A stretch of DNA of 64,000 bases from Desulfocapsa sp050291935 (GTDB lineage Bacteria; Desulfobacterota; Desulfobulbia; Desulfobulbales; Desulfocapsaceae). The DNA lies in contig JBNKKR010000006.1 of assembly GCA_050291935.1 (NCBI GenBank), positions 1 to 64,000 on the forward strand, given 5' to 3'. Positions 35,213 to 44,113 of the stretch are shown piece after piece. Under the pieces are notes generated by a model that did no database searches, was not told the origin of the DNA, and was given only the letters and a program-made list of their open reading frames with translations. The translations under genes were made by a program, and so were the position numbers. Every line of letters begins with the position of its first letter. The stretch's first letter is position 1.

Positions 35213-35245
35213 CTAGGGTATATATTTCTCTTGAGAGACAATATT

Positions 35246-36433
35246 CTATGGGTTTAAGGCAATCCTTCTTAATACCGGGCGGAGACCGTCAGCAATTGGG
35301 CCCGGTACAACCGAGTTTCTCACTCGCAGGCCCACAACCACATCATTTCCGCAAAGTACAATAAGCCTGGTGTTGTCGGCGATACTGAAGATGGTGTATT
35401 GCCGTCCTGAAGAGCCAATGGCAATCTCAATTTGTTCCGCCGCTACTGCAACGTAGGTAATAAAATTGGCAACATTTGGATTCTTTTCACCACTTTGATG
35501 GAGTACAGTTCCGTTTTTGGCACTAATGGTGGCTCCATCAACTTCCGGCAAGGAATCAAGCATGCCAATAAATTGAGCCAGTACCGGATTGTTTGCCACT
35601 TCACGGGATTGGGCGGGGGGAGCCTTTGGGGGAGTTTTGGTTACCGGCGCTGAGGGGGTCAAATCTTTTTCGGCATTTAAATCCAGATCAAGGTCGGCCA
35701 TATTGAGGGAATCCAGGGAGCCCAGAGCAGGAGAAGCTTTCTTGGGTTTAAGGTCTGCGGCAGCATCATCTTCATCCTTTCGACGACTTCCTTCGAGTAA
35801 GATAAAACCGAGGGATTCTTTGATATTCTTATCTGATATCTTGCATTTGTTATCGATGGAAATCTCAACATTCTGCCAGCTTACAATTACGTAAGCCGCT
35901 TCGCTTCCTCGGGCATTTCCATATCTTGCATCAAGCAACTCACCGTTTCTAAAAAACATTTTTCCGCTTTTGTTGCCGGTTTTTATGGTAAGGGTACAAT
36001 CTTTCTTGTCCAGTTCCAGAAGCTGCAGAAAAGAAGAGAGGGAAACGCCGGTGATATAGCCTTGGGATGGGCCTGCCAGCCCTTTGAGTATTTTTTCAAC
36101 AAGCAGTGAGAAGTCAATTGGTTTCTCGATATATTGGAAGGTCCCCATTTCCTTTAGGTTGTCTTCCATTTCCGGGGTACCGAAGGCTGTCATTACGATC
36201 ACCGGAATATCTGCAAAATTCGATGAGAGGTGGGCCACAAGCTCAAAACCGTCCATCCGTGGCATTTTAAGATCGGTGAGAACGAGGCTAATATCCTCCT
36301 TTTCCAGTACCTCACAGGCTTGCATACCATCCTCTGCAGTGACAATGGAAAATTTGTCCTCATAGGATTTAAAGCCATCAATCAGGCTTTGCCGAAAACT
36401 TCTGTCATCGTCTACAATCAGAACTTTTTTCAT
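35246..36433 (-). CDS. REC-PATAN (DUF4388)-Roadblock-type signalling protein
   Basis: A 395-residue protein from ATG 36433 with GGAG seven bases upstream. The receiver (1-120) keeps all key residues (VDDDRS, LTDLKMPRMDG, MTAFGT, EKPID). PATAN lies at about 125-215 (SLSSFLQLLELDKKDCTLTI, GKMFFRNGELLDARYG). A Pro/Ala-rich linker leads to a C-terminal Roadblock-like domain (LAQFIGMLDSLPEVDGATISAKNGTVL). Same design as the protein at 16280. It is the most intact receiver of the three paralogues, so this one probably takes part in phosphotransfer; the kinase is unknown. Confidence 0.87.
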   Translation of the reverse strand: MKKVLIVDDDRSFRQSLIDGFKSYEDKFSIVTAEDGMQACEVLEKEDISLVLTDLKMPRMDGFELVAHLSSNFADIPVIVMTAFGTPEMEDNLKEMGTFQYIEKPIDFSLLVEKILKGLAGPSQGYITGVSLSSFLQLLELDKKDCTLTIKTGNKSGKMFFRNGELLDARYGNARGSEAAYVIVSWQNVEISIDNKCKISDKNIKESLGFILLEGSRRKDEDDAAADLKPKKASPALGSLDSLNMADLDLDLNAEKDLTPSAPVTKTPPKAPPAQSREVANNPVLAQFIGMLDSLPEVDGATISAKNGTVLHQSGEKNPNVANFITYVAVAAEQIEIAIGSSGRQYTIFSIADNTRLIVLCGNDVVVGLRVRNSVVPGPIADGLRPVLRRIALNP

Positions 36434-36705
36434 TAAAATCTCCGCAATAGTCGTTTCGCTGAGATGCTTGTTTGTAAGGTAGGGTATGGCGTCGTGGGGC
36501 CAATGGTACCACACAAATAAACACCTCTTATTCTAAGACAGCTCGTTTTCGCGAAAAACTACCATGGAACCCCGGTGAGTGTCCAGTAAAACTAGTAATT
36601 CATGACATAATCCATAACAGGACAGGTTGCTACCAGGAAATGAGGTACATATACCTCCAGGGCACAAGTTTCGTATGAGCAGACAAGCTAATCAATTCAG
36701 CCATA

Positions 36706-36739
36706 GAAAAAGGCAGAATCACCACAGTGAAACTGCCTT
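36706..36739 (-). terminator. Terminator after the small motility-type gene
   Basis: A two-part stem, AAGGCAG with CTGCCTT and inside it TCAC with GTGA around CACA, is followed on the - strand by a run of five T. A second 9-base stem (ACTATTTTG/CAAAATAGT, 36768-36797) lies between it and the gene. The rest of 36434-36814 shows no gene; a short palindrome GAGGTA-CATA-TACCTC is at 36642-36657. Confidence 0.65.
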
Positions 36740-36814
36740 GAAAGGGGAGAGATGGTTGTGCTGAATTACTATTTTGTCTTTTAAATTGCAAAATAGTACT
36801 TAGTGCTACCGTGT

Positions 36815-36994
36815 TCAGGCGTATATATTTATTCTGCCCTGTTTTTCAGAGTCTGTCTGTTGCACTGCTTTTTGAGATTCAGATTGTTTAAGTTCCTCTG
36901 ATTTTTCCAGTGTTTTTTGTAAGATGTCGCTACCAACATTGCTTTTGTTAATGGCAATTTCACGGGCAGCCATGGTGCTGGGTCCAATTTCCAT
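36815..36994 (-). CDS. Small YjfB-like putative motility protein
   Basis: A 59-residue protein. ATG 36994 (MEIGPSTMAAREI) is chosen because GGAGG lies eight bases before it, within the codons of a longer GTG-started frame. It is polar and helical, with INKSNVGSDILQKTLEKSEEL, which resembles the short YjfB-type putative motility proteins found in flagellated bacteria. Those proteins have no known biochemical role. It is monocistronic, with a possible sigma54 promoter before it and a terminator after it. Confident as a gene, less so in family. Confidence 0.6.
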   Translation of the reverse strand: MEIGPSTMAAREIAINKSNVGSDILQKTLEKSEELKQSESQKAVQQTDSEKQGRINIYA

Positions 36995-37036
36995 TGCAAT
37001 ATCCTCCACGGTTAGATTCTCTATTTGTAACCGGCT

Positions 37037-37052
37037 TGCAATTTTTGATCCA
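37037..37052 (-). promoter_or_regulatory. Possible sigma54 promoter of the small motility-type gene
   Basis: On the - strand TGGATCAAAAATTGCA keeps GG-N10-GC and a perfect -12 box TTGCA, but the -24 box is TGGATC. The ATG is 43 bases downstream. Confidence 0.4.
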
Positions 37053-37097
37053 TCTTTTTTATATGTAACTTAGGTGGACATCTAGGATGTGTTGAAC

Positions 37098-37136
37098 AAA
37101 AAAAAGGCACCCACCGCAGGCTGCGATGGGTGCCTT
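37098..37136 (-). terminator. Strong terminator after tRNA-Ala
   Basis: On the - strand AAGGCACCCA-TCGCAG-C-CTGCGG-TGGGTGCC forms a near-perfect stem directly followed by a run of eight T. It lies eight bases after the tRNA 3' end. Confidence 0.85.
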
Positions 37137-37143
37137 ATATCTT

Positions 37144-37219
37144 TGGTGGAGCTGAGGGGGATCGAACCCCTGACCTCATGACTGCCAGTCATGCGCTCTC
37201 CCAGCTGAGCTACAACCCC
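37144..37219 (-). tRNA. tRNA-Ala(GGC)
   Basis: Read on the - strand, 76 bases with encoded CCA. The cloverleaf is complete: acceptor GGGGTTG/CAGCTCC with the G3-U70 pair that identifies alanine tRNA, D arm GCTC...GAGC, anticodon arm CATGA-CTGGCAG-TCATG with anticodon GGC, and T arm CAGGGGTTCGATCCCCCT. It reads GCC (and GCU) codons. Single gene, not in an rRNA operon. Confidence 0.95.
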
Positions 37220-37483
37220 AAATTTTGATATGTCTCAATGAAAGAGATGTGCTTCTTTACCAACCTTTTGGGGGTGTGTCAACTTTTTATGGAGGGTGTT
37301 GCATATTTCTTGATAATGACAACGAGGTTTGTTAAAAATAGGGGTTTATTGCGCTGTGATGGAAAACATGGTTCTGTTCTTTTTTTGCGAAGCTTTTTTA
37401 GGTCGTTGCTGTGCAGTTTGACATCTATGCCATCTTTGGTCCTAGTAAACGATAAATTCAATGTACTGAAATAAGGAATACAT

Positions 37484-38521
37484 ATGTTCTCACCATTTAA
37501 TTTTCTTTTTGGTTGGTTGTCCAATGACCTGGCGATTGACCTCGGCACAGCAAACACCGTCCTTTACGTTAAAGGGAAGGGCATTGTTCTTCGTGAGCCT
37601 TCTGTGGTAGCGGTCCGCCAGGATACCAGGGGACATAAGGTGCTGGCAGTCGGTCAGGAGGCAAAGCTGATGCTTGGCAAGACGCCGGGAACGATTACGG
37701 CCATTCGTCCAATCAAAGATGGGGTGATTGCAGACTTTGAAGTCACCGAAGCCATGCTTCGTTACTTTATTAATAAGGTACATAACAGGCGTACTTTGGT
37801 GCATCCACGGATCATGATTTCAGTGCCGTCAGGTATTACCCAGGTGGAGAAACGGGCGGTGAAGGAATCTGCTGAATCTGCAGGGGCTCGTGAAGTGTAT
37901 CTGATTGAAGAGCCAATGGCCGCAGCCATTGGGGCAAATCTTCCCATCACAGAACCCACAGCAAATATGATTATTGATATTGGCGGAGGCACTACGGAGG
38001 TTGCTGTTATCTCGCTGGCTGGTATCGTTTATGCCAAATCTGTTCGGGTTGCAGGCGATAAAATGGATGAGGCCATCTTGCAATATATAAAGCGTAAACA
38101 TAACCTTGCCATTGGAGAGCGAACCGCCGAGCTGATAAAAACGACCATTGGTAATGTCCTTCCAGAAGAACCATACGAAACCATGGACATTAAGGGGCGT
38201 GATCTGGTATCTGGAATTCCAAAAACCTTGACCATTACTGCCGACGAAATTCAAGGTGCCATTCAGGAACAGGTTGATGTTATTATCGAAGCCGTTCGTG
38301 TTGCCCTGGAACTCACTCCTCCCGAGCTTTCTGCTGACATAGTCGATCAGGGAATTGTACTGACTGGAGGTGGGGCACTTTTGAAAAATCTTGATAAAAA
38401 TCTCAAAGAAGAGACGGGGATGCCCATTATTGTGGCGGATGATCCTCTTTCCTCTGTGGTGTTAGGTTCTGGCCAGGCTCTTGATAATCTAGATATTTTA
38501 CGGGAAGTTACCATTTCGTAG
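37484..38521 (+). CDS. mreB: Rod-shape-determining actin-like protein MreB
   Basis: A 345-residue bacterial actin. Visible: phosphate-1 loop LAIDLGTANTVLYVKGKGIVL, the IDIGGGTTEVAVISL phosphate-2 region, RVAGDKMDEAI, and the adenosine loop VLTGGGALLKNLD. Membrane-associated filaments guide side-wall peptidoglycan synthesis. AAGGAAT lies before ATG 37484. First gene of the operon mreB-mreC-mreD-PBP2-rodA. A rod-shaped cell follows from the set. Confidence 0.97.
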   Translation: MFSPFNFLFGWLSNDLAIDLGTANTVLYVKGKGIVLREPSVVAVRQDTRGHKVLAVGQEAKLMLGKTPGTITAIRPIKDGVIADFEVTEAMLRYFINKVHNRRTLVHPRIMISVPSGITQVEKRAVKESAESAGAREVYLIEEPMAAAIGANLPITEPTANMIIDIGGGTTEVAVISLAGIVYAKSVRVAGDKMDEAILQYIKRKHNLAIGERTAELIKTTIGNVLPEEPYETMDIKGRDLVSGIPKTLTITADEIQGAIQEQVDVIIEAVRVALELTPPELSADIVDQGIVLTGGGALLKNLDKNLKEETGMPIIVADDPLSSVVLGSGQALDNLDILREVTIS

Positions 38522-38563
38522 CCGTGTTTGTTGTAGATAAAAAGAGTTTGTGAGTGCCAAATA

Positions 38564-39448
38564 GTGAGGAAGAACCGTAATACCAAAAAACAACCGGTTC
38601 GCAGCACCGGTTTCCACCGTTGGGTGCTTATTTTTCTACTGGTTTGTTTTGTTCTCATCGTTATAAACTCTTCCGTCGGTGGAAGATTTGGGCTTTTTCA
38701 CCAAGCAACCCTTGAGAGCCTTGGGCCCCTTCAAAGTTTTTTTACAAAACTTTCCTTTGGTACTGTAAACATAAAAGATAAGTATGTCGCACTGGTAAAG
38801 CTTGAAGAGGAGAACGCGCAGCTTCGAAAAGAACTTGATAAGCTTCGGGAGCAGCTGGATAGTTATAGCAGGGCTTACGCCAGAAACAGATATCTTGAAA
38901 CTGCCCTGGAATTTAAGGAGCAGACCAGCTTTCCCAGAAAGATGGCACGGGTAGTGGGGAAAGATCCTTCGTTTTGGTTTCAAACGCTGATCGTTGACCG
39001 TGGTGAAAACGATGGCGTGGTCAATGGTATGGTTGCCAGAAACTCCCAAGGGGTTGTTGGGCAGGTGGTACAGGTTTCTGACAACTATTCGAAGATTCTT
39101 CTTGCCAATGCGCCATCCAGTGCCATTGATGCCATTGTCCAGAGTAGCCGAGTTCGTGGCATTTTAAAGGGTGCTGGAGAAAAAGGATATGTTCTCCACT
39201 ATGTATTAAAGAACGCGGATGTAAAGGTTGGCGATAAGATTGTGACTGCCGGTATCGGTGGAGTTTTTCCTTCCGGAATCACTTTGGGTAGTGTGAGTGA
39301 GGTACATTCTAAGCGTCGTGGTATGTTCCTTGACATTACGGTCACACCATCGGTTGATTTTTCCCGTTTGGAATTTCTTTATATCAATCTATCGGAAGAG
39401 CATCTGATTATTGATAAGATGAGTCGTTCTTCTCTTTTAGAAAAATGA
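38564..39448 (+). CDS. mreC: Rod-shape-determining protein MreC
   Basis: A 294-residue protein starting with GTG at 38564 (no clear ribosome site). A single membrane helix (about 20-37) and a coiled coil (LVKLEEENAQLRKELDKLREQLD) are followed by the periplasmic beta-barrel domains (VDRGENDGVVNGMVA, VGDKIVTAGIGGVFPSGI). It scaffolds the elongasome in the periplasm. The stop overlaps the mreD start region by one base gap (stop 39446-39448, ATG 39450). Confidence 0.94.
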   Translation: MRKNRNTKKQPVRSTGFHRWVLIFLLVCFVLIVINSSVGGRFGLFHQATLESLGPLQSFFTKLSFGTVNIKDKYVALVKLEEENAQLRKELDKLREQLDSYSRAYARNRYLETALEFKEQTSFPRKMARVVGKDPSFWFQTLIVDRGENDGVVNGMVARNSQGVVGQVVQVSDNYSKILLANAPSSAIDAIVQSSRVRGILKGAGEKGYVLHYVLKNADVKVGDKIVTAGIGGVFPSGITLGSVSEVHSKRRGMFLDITVTPSVDFSRLEFLYINLSEEHLIIDKMSRSSLLEK

Positions 39449-39449
39449 T

Positions 39450-39986
39450 ATGATTGTATTGTTTGTCTTTACCGTTCTTGGATTTATTCTTCTTGCGCTA
39501 CAGACTACTGTTTTTTCTTTTTTCCCCAATTGGCTAGGTAAACCAGATCTTGTTTTTATTTTACTTGTGTTTGTCGCCTATAAATTTGATTGGTTGGCCG
39601 GCATCTTTTTGGCCTGTTGTTTTGGTTGGATGATGGATGTCGTTTCCGGCATGTTTCTTGGCACCTACCTTTGCATGGCACTGTTAGTTTTTTGTTTAGT
39701 CAAATTTTTTACCCAGAATAGCCCTGTGAAAGAGACCGCCTATCAGGTACCTCTGGTGGGGTTGAGCTATTTTATTTTGCAGTGTGTCTTCTATCTCTTT
39801 TTTCTGTTGGTTCAACCTGGAGTTCTTCCGCCCTGGTCCTGGGGGAGAATTGTACAGGAAACTATCATTTTGCTTGTCGCTGCCATTCCCTGTTTTCTTC
39901 TATTTAACTGGATGTATGAGAAAATTGTATCCTATTCTCTTGCTCCAAAAAATCTTAAGCGTCGGGGAAGCAACCGTTTTCGGTGA
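39450..39986 (+). CDS. mreD: Rod-shape-determining protein MreD
   Basis: A 178-residue membrane protein with five to six hydrophobic segments, the GKPDLVFILLVFVAYKFDWLAGIFLACCFGWMMD pattern shortened here to its key part DLVFILLVF, and a basic C-terminus (KNLKRRGSNRFR). Family assignment rests on size, topology and position between mreC and the PBP2 gene. It probably links MreC to the membrane enzymes. Confidence 0.88.
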   Translation: MIVLFVFTVLGFILLALQTTVFSFFPNWLGKPDLVFILLVFVAYKFDWLAGIFLACCFGWMMDVVSGMFLGTYLCMALLVFCLVKFFTQNSPVKETAYQVPLVGLSYFILQCVFYLFFLLVQPGVLPPWSWGRIVQETIILLVAAIPCFLLFNWMYEKIVSYSLAPKNLKRRGSNRFR

Positions 39987-39996
39987 GTAGGTTCGG

Positions 39997-41892
39997 ATGA
40001 AGTGGTCTGGTTATAAAAATCTTGAAGAACTCAACGAAAGTGATGAGGGACGCCTTGATATCCTCAAGCGGCGAATTATTTTTGTGTCGCTGATCGTGGT
40101 TGTTTTTGTGGCATTGATTTTCACAAGACTTTGGTATTTACAGATCCATAAAGGGGCGGAGTACCGAGACCGGGCGGATAATAACCGAGTTCGGGTCACT
40201 GAGATTGCAGCACCTCGTGGCAATATATTGGATTGTAAAGGGCGGGAAATGGTAACCAACAGGCCTTCTTTTAATGTGGTGCTTGTTCGGGAAGATTCAC
40301 ATGATATTGACACGTTGATTAAGAAACTTGCCCAAGCGCTTGATCTTGATATTGCCACCTTATGGGAAAAATTGCGTGAAGCTGAAGGAAAACCGCGTCA
40401 CCTTCCAGTCCGTTTGGTGGAGGATGTGGACTGGGCAACCCTTGCCTATGTTGAGAATCATAACCATGAGTTTCCTGGAATCCGGATCGAGACCACACCG
40501 GCCCGGGTCTATCATTTTGGCAATGTCGCTGCCCATGCCATTGGCTATCTTGGCGAAATAAGTAAAAAAGAATTAGAAGAGCGCGATTCCCGTATTTATA
40601 GTGGCGGAGATCTTATCGGTAAAATGGGACTTGAACGGCTCCGTGAGAAGGATCTCCGTGGTGAGAAGGGAAGCAGGTCCTCAGAAGTGGATTCCCGTGG
40701 ATTTGAGCAGCAGTTGCTCAAACGTGTCGATCCTTTGCCTGGCAACGATATTCAGTTGACTCTTGATGCAGAGTTGCAAGGGGTTGCTGAAAAGTTGATG
40801 GAAGACGATGGCAAATCGGGCGCTGTGGTGGCCATGGAGGTGAAAACCGGTCGGATGCTGGTATTGGCATCAACTCCTGTACTGCCATTGGATCAGTTTG
40901 TGGGGGGGATTTCCCATAAAAATTGGGATGCACTGCTGGCAAATCCTAAACACCCTCTTATCAATAAAGTTGTTCAGGCAATGTATCCCCCTGGTTCAAC
41001 ATATAAAATGGTTGTTGCCATGGCTGGTTTGGCAACGGGCGTTATTACTCCGGAAAGCGTTTTTTATTGTCCTGGACATTATTCTTTTGGAAATCGTCGT
41101 TACCATTGCTGGAAACGTTCGGGGCATGGTGCAGTGGATTTAAAACGGGCAATTTCCGAATCCTGTGATGTCTATTTTTATCAAGTGGGACTACGAACAG
41201 GTGTGGATAACATTGCTAAAATGGCCAGGAAATTTGGTTTGGGAGCAGAAACAGGTATTGAAATGGAGCATGAAAAGGCCGGCATTGTTCCTACTAAAGA
41301 TTGGAAATACGAGAAGTATAATAAAAAATGGCAAGATGGTGAAACACTCTCCATTGCAATTGGCCAAGGGTTTGACCTGGCCACTCCTCTGCAGATCTGC
41401 TCCATGACAGCAACCATTGCCAATGGTGGGACACTCTATAAACCACAATTAATAGAAAAGATAATTGACCCGGATGGTCATGTGATTTCCGAGTTTAAGC
41501 CGGTGGTGAACTACCAACTCGGTGGTGAGAGAATCTTTTTACAAAAAATACGTGAAGGAATGAAAGAGGTGGTGCATGGAAGGCGAGGTACTGCCCGGCA
41601 AGTTCGGATCGACGGGGTGACCATTGCCGGTAAAACCGGGACGGCGCAAGTCGTCCGTCTGAAACAATATAAGCATCTGAAGGAAGAAGACATTCCATAT
41701 AAGTATCGGGATCATGCGTGGTTTACCTGTTTTGCTCCGGCAGAGGACCCGGAAATTGCGGTAACGGTGTTGGTTGAGCATGGGCTGCATGGAGGATCCG
41801 ATGCCGGCCCGGTGGCCAAGGCAATTATCGCCGAATATTTTAAAGAGCGTATAGCGCTTGCCAGCGAAGAAGGGCTTGAGGATTTTGAGTAA
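39997..41892 (+). CDS. mrdA: Penicillin-binding protein 2 (elongation-specific transpeptidase)
   Basis: A 631-residue class B PBP. A membrane helix lies at 27-47. The N-terminal pedestal domain starts with APRGNILDCKGREMVTNRP. The transpeptidase domain has SxxK in PPGSTYKMV (about 332), SxN-type SCD (about 389) and KTGTAQV (about 548). It cross-links peptidoglycan on the outer face of the membrane with RodA, encoded next (stop 41892, rodA ATG 41902). All catalytic motifs are intact. Confidence 0.96.
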   Translation: MKWSGYKNLEELNESDEGRLDILKRRIIFVSLIVVVFVALIFTRLWYLQIHKGAEYRDRADNNRVRVTEIAAPRGNILDCKGREMVTNRPSFNVVLVREDSHDIDTLIKKLAQALDLDIATLWEKLREAEGKPRHLPVRLVEDVDWATLAYVENHNHEFPGIRIETTPARVYHFGNVAAHAIGYLGEISKKELEERDSRIYSGGDLIGKMGLERLREKDLRGEKGSRSSEVDSRGFEQQLLKRVDPLPGNDIQLTLDAELQGVAEKLMEDDGKSGAVVAMEVKTGRMLVLASTPVLPLDQFVGGISHKNWDALLANPKHPLINKVVQAMYPPGSTYKMVVAMAGLATGVITPESVFYCPGHYSFGNRRYHCWKRSGHGAVDLKRAISESCDVYFYQVGLRTGVDNIAKMARKFGLGAETGIEMEHEKAGIVPTKDWKYEKYNKKWQDGETLSIAIGQGFDLATPLQICSMTATIANGGTLYKPQLIEKIIDPDGHVISEFKPVVNYQLGGERIFLQKIREGMKEVVHGRRGTARQVRIDGVTIAGKTGTAQVVRLKQYKHLKEEDIPYKYRDHAWFTCFAPAEDPEIAVTVLVEHGLHGGSDAGPVAKAIIAEYFKERIALASEEGLEDFE

Positions 41893-41901
41893 GGACACCA
41901 T

Positions 41902-43044
41902 ATGCTTCGAATAGATAGGCGCTATTTTCAATATTTTGACTGGGGATTTTTTCTACTCTTGCTGGCTATTATAGGGATGGCCTTACTGAACCTGTACAGT
42001 GCCTCCTATCCTCCGGCAGAGTATGGGATTCCACCCTATCTAAAGCAATGCTATCTTTGTTTGATGGGGGGGATGGGGGTACTCTTTATTTTATGTTTTG
42101 ATTATACGGAGCTGCATTTTTGGAATTATCCCCTCTATATTTTTATCATTGGGCTGCTTGCTTTTGTCCTGGTGGCCGGCAACAGTGCCGGCGGTGCCCA
42201 ACGCTGGATTAATTTGGGACTCTTTAAACTACAGCCTTCGGAACCGGCGAAGTTGATGCTGGTTGTGACTTTGGCCAGCTACTATTCCAGAAAGGAGAGG
42301 GAAGACGGGTATGGTGTAAAAGAGATGGTGACGCCGGTGCTTCTTACCGGGCTGCCTTTTATGCTTATCCTCAAACAGCCTGACCTTGGAACTGCGCTTA
42401 TGCTGGGTATTATTTTTGTTTCGATGACGGTCTTTGCCAAAGTGCGTTGGCGAACCTATCTGTTTGGAGGGGTTCTTGGTTGTGCATGTGGGGTCTTTGC
42501 CTGGCACAACCTGCTGCGTCCCTATCAGAAACGACGGATTGAAACCTTGCTTGATCCGGGAAAGGATCCAATGGGCCAGGGGTATCAGATTTTACAATCA
42601 AAAATAGCCGTTGGCAGTGGCGGTATTGGCGGGAAGGGGTACCTTGAAGGGACCCAGGGACATCTTCATTTCCTGCCGGAGCGGCATACCGACTTTGCCT
42701 TTTCGGTATGGGGGGAAGAATGGGGGTTTACCGGAAGTCTTTTCTTTCTGGTGGCCTATTTTTCTTTATTGCTCTGGGGGCTTTATGCGGCAATGACTGC
42801 AAAGGATCGTTTTGGTGTTTTTCTAGCATTTGGGGCAGTGATGCTTATTTTCTGGCAGGCTGTTATTAATTTGTTGATGATTCTTGGATTTTTGCCGGTT
42901 GTGGGAATCCCCTTGCCCCTAGTCAGTTATGGTGGCTCTTCCCTGTTGACCACCCTTTTTGCCTTGGGATTGTTGATGAATGTCAGGATGCGTCGTTTTC
43001 AGACAGGGCAGCATATGGGAATGGAAAAGGTTAAGCAGGATTGA
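41902..43044 (+). CDS. rodA: Rod-shape-determining glycosyltransferase RodA
   Basis: A 380-residue SEDS-family membrane protein with about ten helices. Motifs: SAGGAQRWINLG, PSEPAKLMLV, KQPDLGTAL, FLPERHTDFAFSVWGEEWGF and PLVSYGGSSLL. It polymerises lipid II into glycan strands with PBP2. AAGGA lies six bases before the ATG. Its last 14 bases overlap the 3' end of the convergent DnaJ-domain gene. Confidence 0.96.
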   Translation: MLRIDRRYFQYFDWGFFLLLLAIIGMALLNLYSASYPPAEYGIPPYLKQCYLCLMGGMGVLFILCFDYTELHFWNYPLYIFIIGLLAFVLVAGNSAGGAQRWINLGLFKLQPSEPAKLMLVVTLASYYSRKEREDGYGVKEMVTPVLLTGLPFMLILKQPDLGTALMLGIIFVSMTVFAKVRWRTYLFGGVLGCACGVFAWHNLLRPYQKRRIETLLDPGKDPMGQGYQILQSKIAVGSGGIGGKGYLEGTQGHLHFLPERHTDFAFSVWGEEWGFTGSLFFLVAYFSLLLWGLYAAMTAKDRFGVFLAFGAVMLIFWQAVINLLMILGFLPVVGIPLPLVSYGGSSLLTTLFALGLLMNVRMRRFQTGQHMGMEKVKQD

Positions 43045-44113
43045 TATTTTGGAGGAGGGCTTCATAGGCTTTGGTGAGACGGATAAACTCTTTTTGGTCA
43101 CCGCCCTTGTCGGGATGCAAACTCTTTGCCTGTTTTCGGTACAATCTGGTAAGTTCTTTTTTATCAGCCCTTCGTAAGGATTCCACGTCTTTGTTAAAGA
43201 GGGTGGCGAGTTCTTTGTCACGAAATGTTTCTTTTTTTTCAGGCCATCTAAACTGTCTATGGCCGTTCATAAATTCTTGCGCCTGTTCAAATGCTCTCTT
43301 ACGTTCAGGGAATTGAGCGTCAAAAAAGAGAAAGAGATAACGCTTGAGATAGTCGTGGAGGGTGGAATAATCCTCTCTTTCCTGCCAGAACCCCTTATTG
43401 CTGTTGAGTGTGCAGAGCGCCTCTAAAAAGGCTTCGTCTATTTGTTCGGGCGGTAGTGCCTGGGGAATGGATCTCGCGTAGGGCTCTTTAAAGGAAGATT
43501 GGAGATTTAATGCGGCATAGAGATATGACTTTATTTCATATTCTTTGAGCCGATTTTCTTCTTCTAAAAAGTATTGTTCCAGTTCATCTCTTGATCTGTT
43601 TAACAGTTTGCACTCTAAAGCCTGCGGCATTTGAAAGTTCTTTCCCTGGTCCGTTGAACCAAAACGTAAATAGTGCAGTCTGCGTTTGTCAAAATCATGC
43701 ACCGGTTGTCCGTCGCAAGAGAGGAAAAGTGGGCCCTTCCCCCTTTTTCTGGCAAAGGATTTTCCCCGGGTAAAGAAATGTTCCATCTTTCGTTTTATGG
43801 ATGGATCGACAAAGGGCCAGAGGAGTTCTTCAAGTTCTGATTCCACATCACGGCCAAAACGCTTCTCCAGATCAAATACAAAATCAGGAGCAAGATGAAA
43901 ACAGGAGTCATTGGGATAGGTGATAAAACTTGCCGGATCACTGCCCAAATCCAGAAGTTTTGAGGTGTGAAACTGTTTATCGTCAATATTCCAAAAAGAG
44001 ATACGTAAACTATAGGTGGTAAGTTTGCTAAGGATACTCCTTGCAAGATAGAGCATCGGTTCAGGTTCACCCAGGCGTCGAAGAGACTTTGAGTTAGCGG
44101 TGACTGAGTACAA
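43031..44113 (-). CDS. DnaJ-domain protein with C-terminal J domain
   Basis: A 360-residue protein. The J domain is at the C-terminus (ELTRLYRKQAKSLHPDKGGDQKEFIRLTKAYEALL, shown here only by its HPDKGG core), including the HPD motif needed to stimulate DnaK ATPase. The first 290 residues are not recognised; they contain FSLxxDG-like strands and a helical region. The start is uncertain: a TTG at 44113 overlaps the hemH end, and the first ATG is at 44056 (MLYLARSILSKL). Translational coupling to hemH is likely because the two frames overlap. Atypical cochaperone that may recruit DnaK to a specific client. Confidence 0.85.
   Translation of the reverse strand: MYSVTANSKSLRRLGEPEPMLYLARSILSKLTTYSLRISFWNIDDKQFHTSKLLDLGSDPASFITYPNDSCFHLAPDFVFDLEKRFGRDVESELEELLWPFVDPSIKRKMEHFFTRGKSFARKRGKGPLFLSCDGQPVHDFDKRRLHYLRFGSTDQGKNFQMPQALECKLLNRSRDELEQYFLEEENRLKEYEIKSYLYAALNLQSSFKEPYARSIPQALPPEQIDEAFLEALCTLNSNKGFWQEREDYSTLHDYLKRYLFLFFDAQFPERKRAFEQAQEFMNGHRQFRWPEKKETFRDKELATLFNKDVESLRRADKKELTRLYRKQAKSLHPDKGGDQKEFIRLTKAYEALLQNINPA

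Noticed and set aside
37238..37474. 78-codon frame between tRNA-Ala and mreB
   Set aside because: No family resemblance, and it fills the region that must carry the mreB promoter.
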